Part shown: one piece after another, positions 1 to 5,401 of the stretch
How the letters are laid out: each line of letters opens with the position of its first letter
Position numbering within the stretch: the first letter of the stretch is position 1
Assembly: GCA_002309055.1 (NCBI GenBank)
Contig: DBWO01000028.1
Coordinates: forward strand, 6,485-11,897
DNA length: 5,413 nucleotides
Source of the DNA: Ruminococcaceae bacterium UBA1236
GTDB lineage: Bacteria; Bacillota; Clostridia; Oscillospirales; Acutalibacteraceae
Direction of reading: 5' to 3'
Program-made: the position numbers and the translations under genes
The notes under the pieces: generated by a model
Seen by the model: only the letters and a program-made list of their open reading frames with translations
Databases searched by the model: none
What the model was told of the DNA's origin: nothing

Positions 1-194
1 TTATGGCGGCAGGGGCTCTCACAGCGGCGCAGAGTGACGCCATGAGAGCCGCGGCGTCAAATCCCTCGGGCGCGCCGGCCGGATTCATAGGCGCGAATCT
101 CGCCGCGGGTTTTGCCCGGAGCGCGGGCGTTACCTGCTCTCACGAAGGCGAAAGCGGAAAATACTGCAGCAAATGCGGAGCAAAACTGAGATAG
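1..194 (+). CDS. 3' end of a probable SPFH/band-7 family protein with C-terminal zinc ribbon (partial)
   Basis: Only the last 63 or so codons are inside the window; the frame is open to the left edge. The Met codon at position 3 has no room for a ribosome binding site, so it is most likely internal. The visible tail is an Ala/Gly/Ser-rich low-complexity stretch (residues 1-43 of the visible part) followed by a compact Cys/His module: C45-x-H47, then GKYC55-x2-C58-G. This layout, a Gly/Ala-rich linker ending in a GKFCxxCG-type ribbon, is typical of bacterial SPFH-domain proteins of the YdjI/virion-core-like group, which assemble on membranes. The SPFH domain itself is not visible, so the family call is an inference; other zinc-ribbon-tailed proteins are possible. 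The usual CxC knuckle is CxH here. The stop TAG lies 40 bases before the next gene, which has the same orientation, so the two may share a transcript. Confidence 0.6.
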   Translation, partial: MAAGALTAAQSDAMRAAASNPSGAPAGFIGANLAAGFARSAGVTCSHEGESGKYCSKCGAKLR

Positions 195-221
195 CATTCA
201 ATAATCAAATTCAAATATATC

Positions 222-227
222 AGGGGG
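222..227 (+). promoter_or_regulatory. Ribosome binding site of the Mbeg1-like hydrolase gene
   Basis: AGGGGG lies 7 bases before the ATG at 235 and fixes that start. The 40-base gap around it (195-234) is AT-rich. I see no convincing -35/-10 pair and no terminator hairpin in it, which favours read-through from the upstream gene. Confidence 0.75.
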
Positions 228-234
228 TTAAATT

Positions 235-1398
235 ATGCCGAATTCAAGAGACTACATTGAGGAGTACAGAGATATTTCATTTAAGGAAAGGCCTTTCGGC
301 GACGCGGATGCTCTCGCTCTGTGCGAGGTGTTCTATATGCCGTTTGAACAGGTCGTGACCCCGTCATTTGACGATGAGGAAAAAGACTTTGCCGATGCCG
401 CGAACAAACTGTTTGAAATCAGAGACAGAAAGCACAAAGCACTCGGCCTTATGATTACAAACGCGGCAAGCGTCAACATGATGATAATGGCGGAGACGGA
501 GAGATTTTCCTCACTTAAATTCGCGGCAGTTGAGGAAGTGTTCAGCAGAGACCCGGCAATTCAGTACGCCGCGGGCACATTTGTGCTCCCGGGCGGCGAC
601 ATAGCCGTTGTTTTCAGGGGCACGGACGACACTATCGCCGGCTGGGTTGAGGACCTTGACCTTTGCGTGAGGCAGGGCACCCCCGCATACGACCTCGCTA
701 TGAGCCACCTTGAGAAAGCGGCGGCGAAATACAGCGGCAAAATCTATATCTGCGGTCATTCAAAGGGCGGCAACATTGCTCTGAGGACCGCTGTCAAGTG
801 CAGCGACGAGATACGCTCGAGGATAGTTAACGTGTTCAATTTTGACGGACCCGGCTACACAAACTATCACCTTTTCCACACCCCCGCTTACGCCCAAATT
901 CTGCCCGGTTACAAGCACTATGTGCCCTCGTCTTCCCTCATAGGAATGATGCTCTGCCACGACTATGATTACAAGGCGGTCAAGAGCTCACGCCTTACGG
1001 GCGCCTTCCAGCACGATATGGGCACCTGGCAGATTTTCGGCGGCGAATTCATCTTTAAAGATGACGTTAATTTTATGGCAAAGATAACGGACGAATGGCT
1101 CGGCAAGCTTGTCGCCGGACTTTCGCCTGAAACGGTAAGGGCGGTTGACGCGGTTGCGACAGCCGTAACTCAAGCGACGGGCGTTGTCACCCTCACCGAG
1201 CTTTCAAGGCACCTCAAGAGCGCTGTGAGCGGCGCGATAAGCGCTTACAAAGCTATTGACCCCGAAACAAAAGAGAGCTTCAAAGAGGCGTTTTCGGGAG
1301 CGGGCAAAATGCTGTTTGACGCGGCGGTATCAGTCAGAAAGCGCGCCTCGGACTTTGCGGCCGATATAATTTCAACCAAAATACTGGAAAATTCCTGA
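235..1398 (+). CDS. Mbeg1-like (DUF2974) alpha/beta hydrolase, lipase class 3-like
   Basis: 387 residues, soluble, with no signal peptide. The N-terminal part (about 1-60, opening with NSRDYIEEY and FGDADALALCEV) matches the start of DUF2974/Mbeg1-like proteins. The hydrolase core follows: VVFRGTDD (126-132) resembles the oxyanion-loop FRGT of class 3 lipases, and GHSKGGN (174-180) is a nucleophile elbow with Ser176. FNFDGPGY (201-208) offers Asp204 as the acid, and H260 in FQHDMGTW is the likely catalytic His. The triad therefore looks intact, suggesting an ester, thioester or lipid hydrolase; the substrate is unknown. Residues from about 285 to 387 form an Ala/Lys-rich, probably helical extension outside the core. 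The ATG is preceded by AGGGGG at 7 bases. The next gene starts 15 bases after the stop, so the two are very probably co-transcribed. Family assignment is strong; the physiological role is not known. Confidence 0.88.
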   Translation: MPNSRDYIEEYRDISFKERPFGDADALALCEVFYMPFEQVVTPSFDDEEKDFADAANKLFEIRDRKHKALGLMITNAASVNMMIMAETERFSSLKFAAVEEVFSRDPAIQYAAGTFVLPGGDIAVVFRGTDDTIAGWVEDLDLCVRQGTPAYDLAMSHLEKAAAKYSGKIYICGHSKGGNIALRTAVKCSDEIRSRIVNVFNFDGPGYTNYHLFHTPAYAQILPGYKHYVPSSSLIGMMLCHDYDYKAVKSSRLTGAFQHDMGTWQIFGGEFIFKDDVNFMAKITDEWLGKLVAGLSPETVRAVDAVATAVTQATGVVTLTELSRHLKSAVSGAISAYKAIDPETKESFKEAFSGAGKMLFDAAVSVRKRASDFAADIISTKILENS

Positions 1399-1413
1399 TA
1401 ACGGAGAGAGATA

Positions 1414-2481
1414 ATGAATTTCGAAAACTACCCCTGCCCCGCTTGCGGAGCACACCTGCACGAAGAAGATGATGTTGTTGTATGCCCCGTGTGCGGCACA
1501 CCTCAGCACCGCGCGTGCTGGACAGAAAACGGAACCTGCGTTAATGAGGCAAAACACGCCGAGGGCTTCAGATGGTCCGCACAGGAAAGAGAATATTCCG
1601 GCGGTGAGGAAACCGTAACTGAGGCGCCCGAAACGGCTGATTCCGTGAGGCGCTGTCATATATGCGGCAGCGAAAACCCGGCGGATATCACGCACTGCGG
1701 CCACTGCGGAGCGATGCTTGACACGGACTCAGACGCTCCGGCTACCACCGTGTGCGTTTACTGCGGCACTGAAAACTCCGCGGAAAACACCCACTGTAAA
1801 AACTGCGGCGCTCCCCTCACCCCCTATGTGAGGCATCACGAAAATCCTTTTATCGCCGCTACCGGTCTTGATGAGAATGAGCCGATAGGTGATCAGACCG
1901 CGGGTGAGCTTGCCTACTATGTGAGAAGAGGCGCCCCGAGATATCTCGACAGATTCAGAAAATTCGAGAGCGGTAAAAAAATCTCCTTCAATTTCGCGGC
2001 TTTCTTCTTTGGCTTTATGTGGATGTTTTCCCGTAAGCTATATAAATACGGCCTTATAATCATGGTCCTTCTCGCCACGGTTTCGCTCATCTTTTCGGCG
2101 TCACCGGGTATGCAGAGAGCCTATGAAATCATTCAGCCGTATTACGATGATTTCGCCACGGGTCAGCTTGCCACGGAAAAGATGATTGAGATTGAAACCG
2201 AGATGTTCAACGCGATGAAGACTCCCGCCCTGCTTGCGGGTCTCGCGTTTCTCGCGCTGAACCTTTTCTGCGGCTTTGCCGGCGACAGGCTCTATTATAA
2301 GAAAATGCGCACGGACATCAAAACCATCAAGGAGCAGATACCCGACAGAAATATGCAGCTTATGTATATGGCAAGGAGAGGCGGTCTCTCGGTGCTCTCC
2401 GGCTTTTGCAGCTACTTTGTTTACAGAATGATGGGTATGGCGCTCAGCTACATTGCGGAATACGTATCCGGTAAAATCTGA
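1414..2481 (+). CDS. RING-like / double zinc-ribbon / DUF2628 membrane protein
   Basis: 355 residues in three parts. (1) Residues 8-42 form a prokaryotic RING-like finger: C8-x2-C11, C24-P-V-C27-G, H32-x2-C35-W, C42, with H48 a possible further ligand. (2) Two zinc ribbons follow, C81-x2-C84/C95-x2-C98 and C114-x2-C117/C128-x2-C131, each of the form CxxCGxxN...HCxxCGA and separated by an acidic linker. (3) From about 185 comes a DUF2628-type membrane region: KKISFNFAAFFFGFMW, a basic RKLYK, a hydrophobic stretch at about 212-230, another at about 270-288, and a weaker one at about 327-348. Family knowledge suggests a membrane protein with a cytosolic metal-binding head that binds protein or nucleic acid; no reaction is established. 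GGAG at 1403-1406 lies 7 bases before the ATG. It sits between the hydrolase and galU with gaps of 15 and 18 bases. All ten expected ribbon/RING cysteine pair positions are intact, so it is probably functional. Confidence 0.85.
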   Translation: MNFENYPCPACGAHLHEEDDVVVCPVCGTPQHRACWTENGTCVNEAKHAEGFRWSAQEREYSGGEETVTEAPETADSVRRCHICGSENPADITHCGHCGAMLDTDSDAPATTVCVYCGTENSAENTHCKNCGAPLTPYVRHHENPFIAATGLDENEPIGDQTAGELAYYVRRGAPRYLDRFRKFESGKKISFNFAAFFFGFMWMFSRKLYKYGLIIMVLLATVSLIFSASPGMQRAYEIIQPYYDDFATGQLATEKMIEIETEMFNAMKTPALLAGLAFLALNLFCGFAGDRLYYKKMRTDIKTIKEQIPDRNMQLMYMARRGGLSVLSGFCSYFVYRMMGMALSYIAEYVSGKI

Positions 2482-2485
2482 CCTG

Positions 2486-2491
2486 AAAGGG
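2486..2491 (+). promoter_or_regulatory. Ribosome binding site that decides the galU start
   Basis: AAAGGG lies 8 bases before the ATG at 2500. An in-frame GTG at 2491 overlaps the last G of this site, so a ribosome bound here could not initiate at it. The start is therefore the ATG at 2500, not the GTG. Confidence 0.75.
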
Positions 2492-2499
2492 TGAATTAT

Positions 2500-3387
2500 A
2501 TGAAGGTTAAAAAAGCCATCATACCTGCGGCAGGCCTCGGCACAAGAGTTCTGCCCGCCTCAAAATCGGTGCCCAAAGAGATGCTCAACATAGTTGACAA
2601 GCCCGCGATTCAGTATATCGTGGAGGAAGCGGCGGCATCGGGCATTGAGGATATCCTCATTATCACAAACAGGGGCAAAGGCGTCATTGAGGACCATTTT
2701 GACCATTCCTTTGAGCTTGAGACTCAGCTTGCGGGCAATCCCTCAAAAGCGGAGCTGTATGAGAGCGTGCGCAAATGCTCCGAACTTGCAAATATCTATT
2801 TTATCCGTCAGAAAGAGACAAAGGGCCTCGCTCACGCGGTACTCGCCGGCAAATCCTTTATAGGAGATGAGCCCTTTGCCGTGCTCTACGGAGACGACGT
2901 GGTGATAAACGAGCAGGACCCCGTCACCGCGCAGATGTGCCGCTGCTATGAAAAATACGGCAAAGGCATCGTGGGCGTTAAAGCGGTGCCCGAGGAGCTC
3001 ATTCACCTTTACTGCTCGCTCGGCGTTACGGAAATTGAGGGCGAAAGCCGCCTTATGAACTGCTGGCAGATTAATGAGAAACCCTCAAAAGAAGAGATAC
3101 TCTCGCTCTATGCCATTCTCGGCAGGGTTATTATGCCCCCGGGAGTGTTTGAGATGATAGAAAAAGGCATTGCCGCTACTCCCGAAGGCAAAGAATTCTA
3201 TCTCACGGATGTTTTTACCGAGCTCGGTCAGGCAGGCAAATTGCTCGCCTATGACTTTGACGGCAGGCGTTACGATATGGGCAACAAGCTCGGCATAATG
3301 CAGGCAAACTGCGAGATTGCCCTCACCCACCCCGAAATAGGAGAAAAATTCAAAGCGTATATCAAAGAGCTCGCGGCAACGCTGTAA
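2500..3387 (+). CDS. galU: UTP--glucose-1-phosphate uridylyltransferase
   Basis: Cytosolic enzyme making UDP-glucose and pyrophosphate from UTP and glucose 1-phosphate. UDP-glucose feeds glycolipid, exopolysaccharide, wall-polymer and galactose pathways. From the ATG at 2500 the protein has 295 residues, normal for bacterial GalU. It begins MKVKKAIIPAAGLGTR (1-16), the nucleotidyltransferase P-loop-like signature, followed by PKEML (25-29), which carries the conserved Lys26. Other hallmarks are KGLAHAVL (108-115), LYGDD (129-133) with metal/nucleotide-binding aspartates, NEKP (192-195), EFYLTD (232-237) and RYDMGNKLG (257-265). A GTG three codons upstream is also in frame but sits on the ribosome binding site. 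The gene starts 18 bases after the zinc-ribbon gene and ends 12 bases before the DUF2130 gene, so it is the metabolic member of the operon. No key residue appears to be missing. Confidence 0.95.
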   Translation: MKVKKAIIPAAGLGTRVLPASKSVPKEMLNIVDKPAIQYIVEEAAASGIEDILIITNRGKGVIEDHFDHSFELETQLAGNPSKAELYESVRKCSELANIYFIRQKETKGLAHAVLAGKSFIGDEPFAVLYGDDVVINEQDPVTAQMCRCYEKYGKGIVGVKAVPEELIHLYCSLGVTEIEGESRLMNCWQINEKPSKEEILSLYAILGRVIMPPGVFEMIEKGIAATPEGKEFYLTDVFTELGQAGKLLAYDFDGRRYDMGNKLGIMQANCEIALTHPEIGEKFKAYIKELAATL

Positions 3388-3391
3388 AGGA
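3386..3391 (+). promoter_or_regulatory. Ribosome binding site of the DUF2130 gene, overlapping the galU stop
   Basis: AAAGGA begins within the TAA stop of galU (3385-3387) and lies 8 bases before the ATG at 3400. The overlap means a ribosome ending galU covers this site, which suits coupled translation of the two genes. Confidence 0.65.
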
Positions 3392-3399
3392 ATAAGTTT

Positions 3400-4692
3400 A
3401 TGGAAAACATTATTAAATGCCCGAAATGCGGCGAAACATTTCAGCTTAATGACACGGCCTATGCCGACATTCTCTCACAGGTAAGAAACAGCGAGTTTTC
3501 AAAAGAGATTGAGCAGAGAGAAGAAATGCTCAGAAAAGAGAAAGACTCCGCCGTGACCCTCGCGGTAACACAGACGAAGACGGAGTTTCAGGGCGAGCTG
3601 TCCGAAAAGGACAGAGAAATTGAAAAACTCAGAGCACAGATAGAACTCAATAAGCAAAACAGCGCCCTTGAGAATAAAGCGACCGCGCAGGAAAAGGATG
3701 CGGAGATAGCCGAACTTCGCTCTCAGCTTAAAATCGCCGAGCAGTCAAAGCAGGCAGATATCAGAGACGCCGTAAGGGAAAAGGAAGCGGAGATTCAGCA
3801 GCTTAAAAGCGAATTTGAACTCGAAAAGAAAAACGCCGAACTTCAGAAGAAATCCGATGATGACGCGTACGCCGCTCAGCTCAGGCAAAAGGATGAGGAA
3901 ATCGCTTTCTATAAAGATTTCAAGGCCCGTCAGTCCACCAAAATGGTAGGCGAAAGTCTTGAGCAGCACTGCGAAACCGAGTTTAACAAACTGCGCGCAA
4001 CCGCGTTCAGAAACGCCTATTTTGAAAAGGACAACGACGCAAGAAGCGGCAGCAAGGGCGACTTTATCTACCGTGAATCGGATGAAAACGGCAACGAATT
4101 CATCTCCATAATGTTTGAGATGAAAAACGAGATGGACACCACCGCCACAAAGCACAAAAACGAGGACTTTTTCAAGGAACTTGACAAGGACAGGCGTGAA
4201 AAGGGCTGTGAATACGCAGTGCTCGTCACGATGCTTGAGGCGGATAACGAGCTTTACAACAACGGCATTGTTGATGTGTCATACAGATATGAAAAGATGT
4301 ATGTGATAAGGCCGCAGTTTTTTATCCCCGTTATCACCATTCTCAGGAACGCCGCTCTTAACTCCCTTCAGTACAGGCAGGAGCTTGCCGAAATAAGAAA
4401 CCAGAATATCGACATTGCTCATTTCGAGGAGAATATGAACGAATTCAAGGATAAATTCGGCCGCAACTTCCGCCTAGCGAGTGACAAATTCAGGACCGCG
4501 ATTGAAGAGATTGACAAGACTATCACTCACCTGCAGAAAACGAAAGAGGCCCTGCTTTCATCCGAAAACAATCTGCGCCTCGCTAATGACAAAGCGCAGG
4601 ACCTCACCATAAAAAAACTGACAAAAGGCAACCCCACAATGCAGGCGAAATTCGCGGAGCTTGAGTCGGAACAGTTTGAATCCGACGAATAA
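3400..4692 (+). CDS. DUF2130 coiled-coil protein with PD-(D/E)XK-like core
   Basis: 430 residues, highly charged, with no membrane segment. The N-terminus has one CPKC pair (C7, C10), a half zinc knuckle. Residues about 30-175 are a long Glu/Lys/Gln-rich coiled coil that repeats EKDxEIxxLRxQ-like units at 69, 98 and 127, with a weaker copy at 163. The conserved DUF2130 domain covers about 178-320: VGESLEQHCE, GSKGDFIYRE, FEMKNEMDTT, KHKNEDFFKELDKDR, EYAVLVTMLE, IVDVSYRYEKMYVIRPQFF. Within it E186, D221 and E240-x-K242 are spaced like the E...D...ExK active site of PD-(D/E)XK nucleases. A second helical or coiled segment runs about 325-405. The architecture, coiled coil then nuclease-like core, recalls RmuC, but that is an analogy. 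The function is uncharacterised. It is the last gene of the plus-strand run, directly followed by a terminator. Confidence 0.87.
   Translation: MENIIKCPKCGETFQLNDTAYADILSQVRNSEFSKEIEQREEMLRKEKDSAVTLAVTQTKTEFQGELSEKDREIEKLRAQIELNKQNSALENKATAQEKDAEIAELRSQLKIAEQSKQADIRDAVREKEAEIQQLKSEFELEKKNAELQKKSDDDAYAAQLRQKDEEIAFYKDFKARQSTKMVGESLEQHCETEFNKLRATAFRNAYFEKDNDARSGSKGDFIYRESDENGNEFISIMFEMKNEMDTTATKHKNEDFFKELDKDRREKGCEYAVLVTMLEADNELYNNGIVDVSYRYEKMYVIRPQFFIPVITILRNAALNSLQYRQELAEIRNQNIDIAHFEENMNEFKDKFGRNFRLASDKFRTAIEEIDKTITHLQKTKEALLSSENNLRLANDKAQDLTIKKLTKGNPTMQAKFAELESEQFESDE
3604..3924 (+). repeat. In-frame coiled-coil repeat units with 87-base period
   Basis: Within the DUF2130 gene, related coding units start at 3604, 3691 and 3778, exactly 87 bases (29 residues) apart. 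Each opens GAAAAGGA and encodes EK(D/E)xEIxxL(R/K)x(Q/E). A fourth, weaker unit starts at 3886, 108 bases later (29 + 7 residues). The sequences between units differ, so this reads as an old duplication or a structural periodicity rather than a recent tandem repeat. Confidence 0.55.
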
Positions 4693-4710
4693 TATAATTT
4701 CAGTGTTAAC

Positions 4711-4750
4711 AAAAAGCGGAGCAAAGAAAACTCTTTGCTCCGTGTTTTTT
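4711..4750. terminator. Bidirectional intrinsic terminator between convergent genes
   Basis: The left arm 4717-4727 (CGGAGCAAAGA) pairs perfectly over 11 bases with 4732-4742 (TCTTTGCTCCG) around a 4-base AAAC loop. On the plus strand it is followed by T6 at 4745-4750 after a GTG-type break. On the other side A5 at 4711-4715 gives a T5 run when read on the minus strand. It lies 18 bases past the DUF2130 stop and 17 bases past the minus-strand gene's stop, so it can end both transcripts. Confidence 0.9.
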
Positions 4751-4766
4751 GTATCGTAAAACTCAA

Positions 4767-5339
4767 TCAATAAGGTTTGCAGTTGCCGCAGGGCACATAT
4801 CCCTCCGCTTTAAGCTCGGCGACGGACTTGTCGGAGTACGCCTTGTTTTTGTCCGCCATCTGATCAACGGAGTGACAGTAAGGGTAATGTATCCTCATCG
4901 TGTTGGTGTTAAGCACATAAGAATAGGATTCGCCCGGCTCCCTTACCGCAGGGGCGGTGTGCGTTGGGGAAACAGCGCGGGAGGACGGTGAGGCGGTGTC
5001 GGAATTCTCACCCGCGATAACCCTGTCCGCCTGTGTTGCAGGGGCATATGTTGTGTAAACAGTCGGAGCCTCAGTTTCCGGAGCGAGCGTATAAGTCTGC
5101 TCCTGTGTTACAGGCGCCGCGGTTTCAGATGGCGCTCCGGTCTCAATCTCCTGCGAAGCTGTCACATCCGCGCTCTTCACAACCGCCGCGGCGGCGGTGT
5201 TTTCCGCGCCCGTGAATGAGAGCAGATACTTAACGCCGAAGCCGGCGAGAATAAGCACGGGAATGCAGGCGATTATAAGCGTGCGTATCAGCTTTTTCTT
5301 TTTCTCTTTTTCCTTATCTACGAATACAAAATCGGCCAT
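4767..5339 (-). CDS. Single-pass membrane protein with Thr/Pro-rich stalk and C-terminal His/Cys metal-binding domain
   Basis: 190 residues on the minus strand. A charged N-terminus (DKEKEKKKKLIR, 8-19) precedes one hydrophobic helix at about 18-41, so by the positive-inside rule the rest should be outside the cytoplasm. Residues about 44-136 are a low-complexity Ala/Thr/Pro/Ser/Glu stalk with no predicted fold. Residues 139-190 form a small domain starting YSYVLNTNTMRIHYPYC and ending GYVPCGNCKPY. H151-x3-C155 and C184-x2-C187 are likely metal ligands, and SV and M at 157-161 match the family pattern. Clostridial proteins often carry this YVLNTNT...HxxxC...GYxPCxxC module at the C-terminus. 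It resembles an Ada-type zinc-binding fold, but its function is not established. AGGAGG lies 7 bases before the ATG, and the gene has its own promoter. It faces the upstream operon, so it is a separate transcription unit. The fold call is confident; the role is not. Confidence 0.85.
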   Translation of the reverse strand: MADFVFVDKEKEKKKKLIRTLIIACIPVLILAGFGVKYLLSFTGAENTAAAAVVKSADVTASQEIETGAPSETAAPVTQEQTYTLAPETEAPTVYTTYAPATQADRVIAGENSDTASPSSRAVSPTHTAPAVREPGESYSYVLNTNTMRIHYPYCHSVDQMADKNKAYSDKSVAELKAEGYVPCGNCKPY

Positions 5340-5346
5340 TTCAATG

Positions 5347-5352
5347 CCTCCT
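5347..5352 (-). promoter_or_regulatory. Ribosome binding site of the minus-strand membrane protein gene
   Basis: Read on the minus strand this is AGGAGG, a perfect Shine-Dalgarno core, 7 bases before the ATG whose first base is 5339. It confirms the chosen start and predicts efficient translation. Confidence 0.88.
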
Positions 5353-5371
5353 GCGTGATAAATACGGTTAG

Positions 5372-5401
5372 ATTATACATCATGTGAGCCTTTTTCGTCA
5401 A
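5372..5401 (-). promoter_or_regulatory. Housekeeping sigma (SigA/sigma-70 type) promoter
   Basis: On the minus strand TTGACG (5401-5396) is a -35 box one base from consensus, and TATAAT (5377-5372) is a perfect -10 box, separated by 18 bases. The transcript should begin near 5365, giving a leader of about 25 bases before the ATG at 5339. No operator-like inverted repeat is obvious around it, so simple constitutive expression is the default inference. Confidence 0.85.

Noticed and set aside
195..234. Possible promoter in the gap before the hydrolase gene
   Set aside because: The gap is AT-rich, but no -35/-10 pair with acceptable spacing was found.
511..1173. Three minus-strand open frames (511-759, 760-960, 988-1173) inside the Mbeg1-like gene
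   Set aside because: They lie wholly opposite a gene with a clear family match and catalytic motif, and their translations show no recognisable domain.
1372..1704. Minus-strand open frame of 110 residues across the junction of the hydrolase and zinc-ribbon genes
   Set aside because: It is antisense to the RING finger and first zinc ribbon, whose codons are clearly under protein-level constraint; no family resemblance was seen.
2743..3330. Minus-strand open frames within galU
   Set aside because: galU is certain on the plus strand, and the antisense frames have no recognisable product.
3745..4155. Minus-strand 136-residue hydrophobic open frame that looks like a membrane protein
   Set aside because: It is the complement of Glu/Lys-rich coiled-coil codons, which read as Phe/Leu on the other strand; this is a composition artefact.
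4527..4770. Two overlapping minus-strand open frames across the 3' end of the DUF2130 gene and the terminator
   Set aside because: Both run through the hairpin and oppose the conserved coding sequence; neither resembles a known protein.
4749..5215. Plus-strand open frames opposite the membrane protein gene
   Set aside because: The minus-strand gene has a promoter, a perfect ribosome binding site and a recognised C-terminal domain; the plus-strand frames have none.
5256..5279. Possible lipoprotein lipobox (IIAC, Cys25) in the minus-strand protein
   Set aside because: The hydrophobic segment continues well past Cys25 to about residue 41, and too few hydrophobic residues precede it, so this is a membrane helix rather than a lipoprotein signal.
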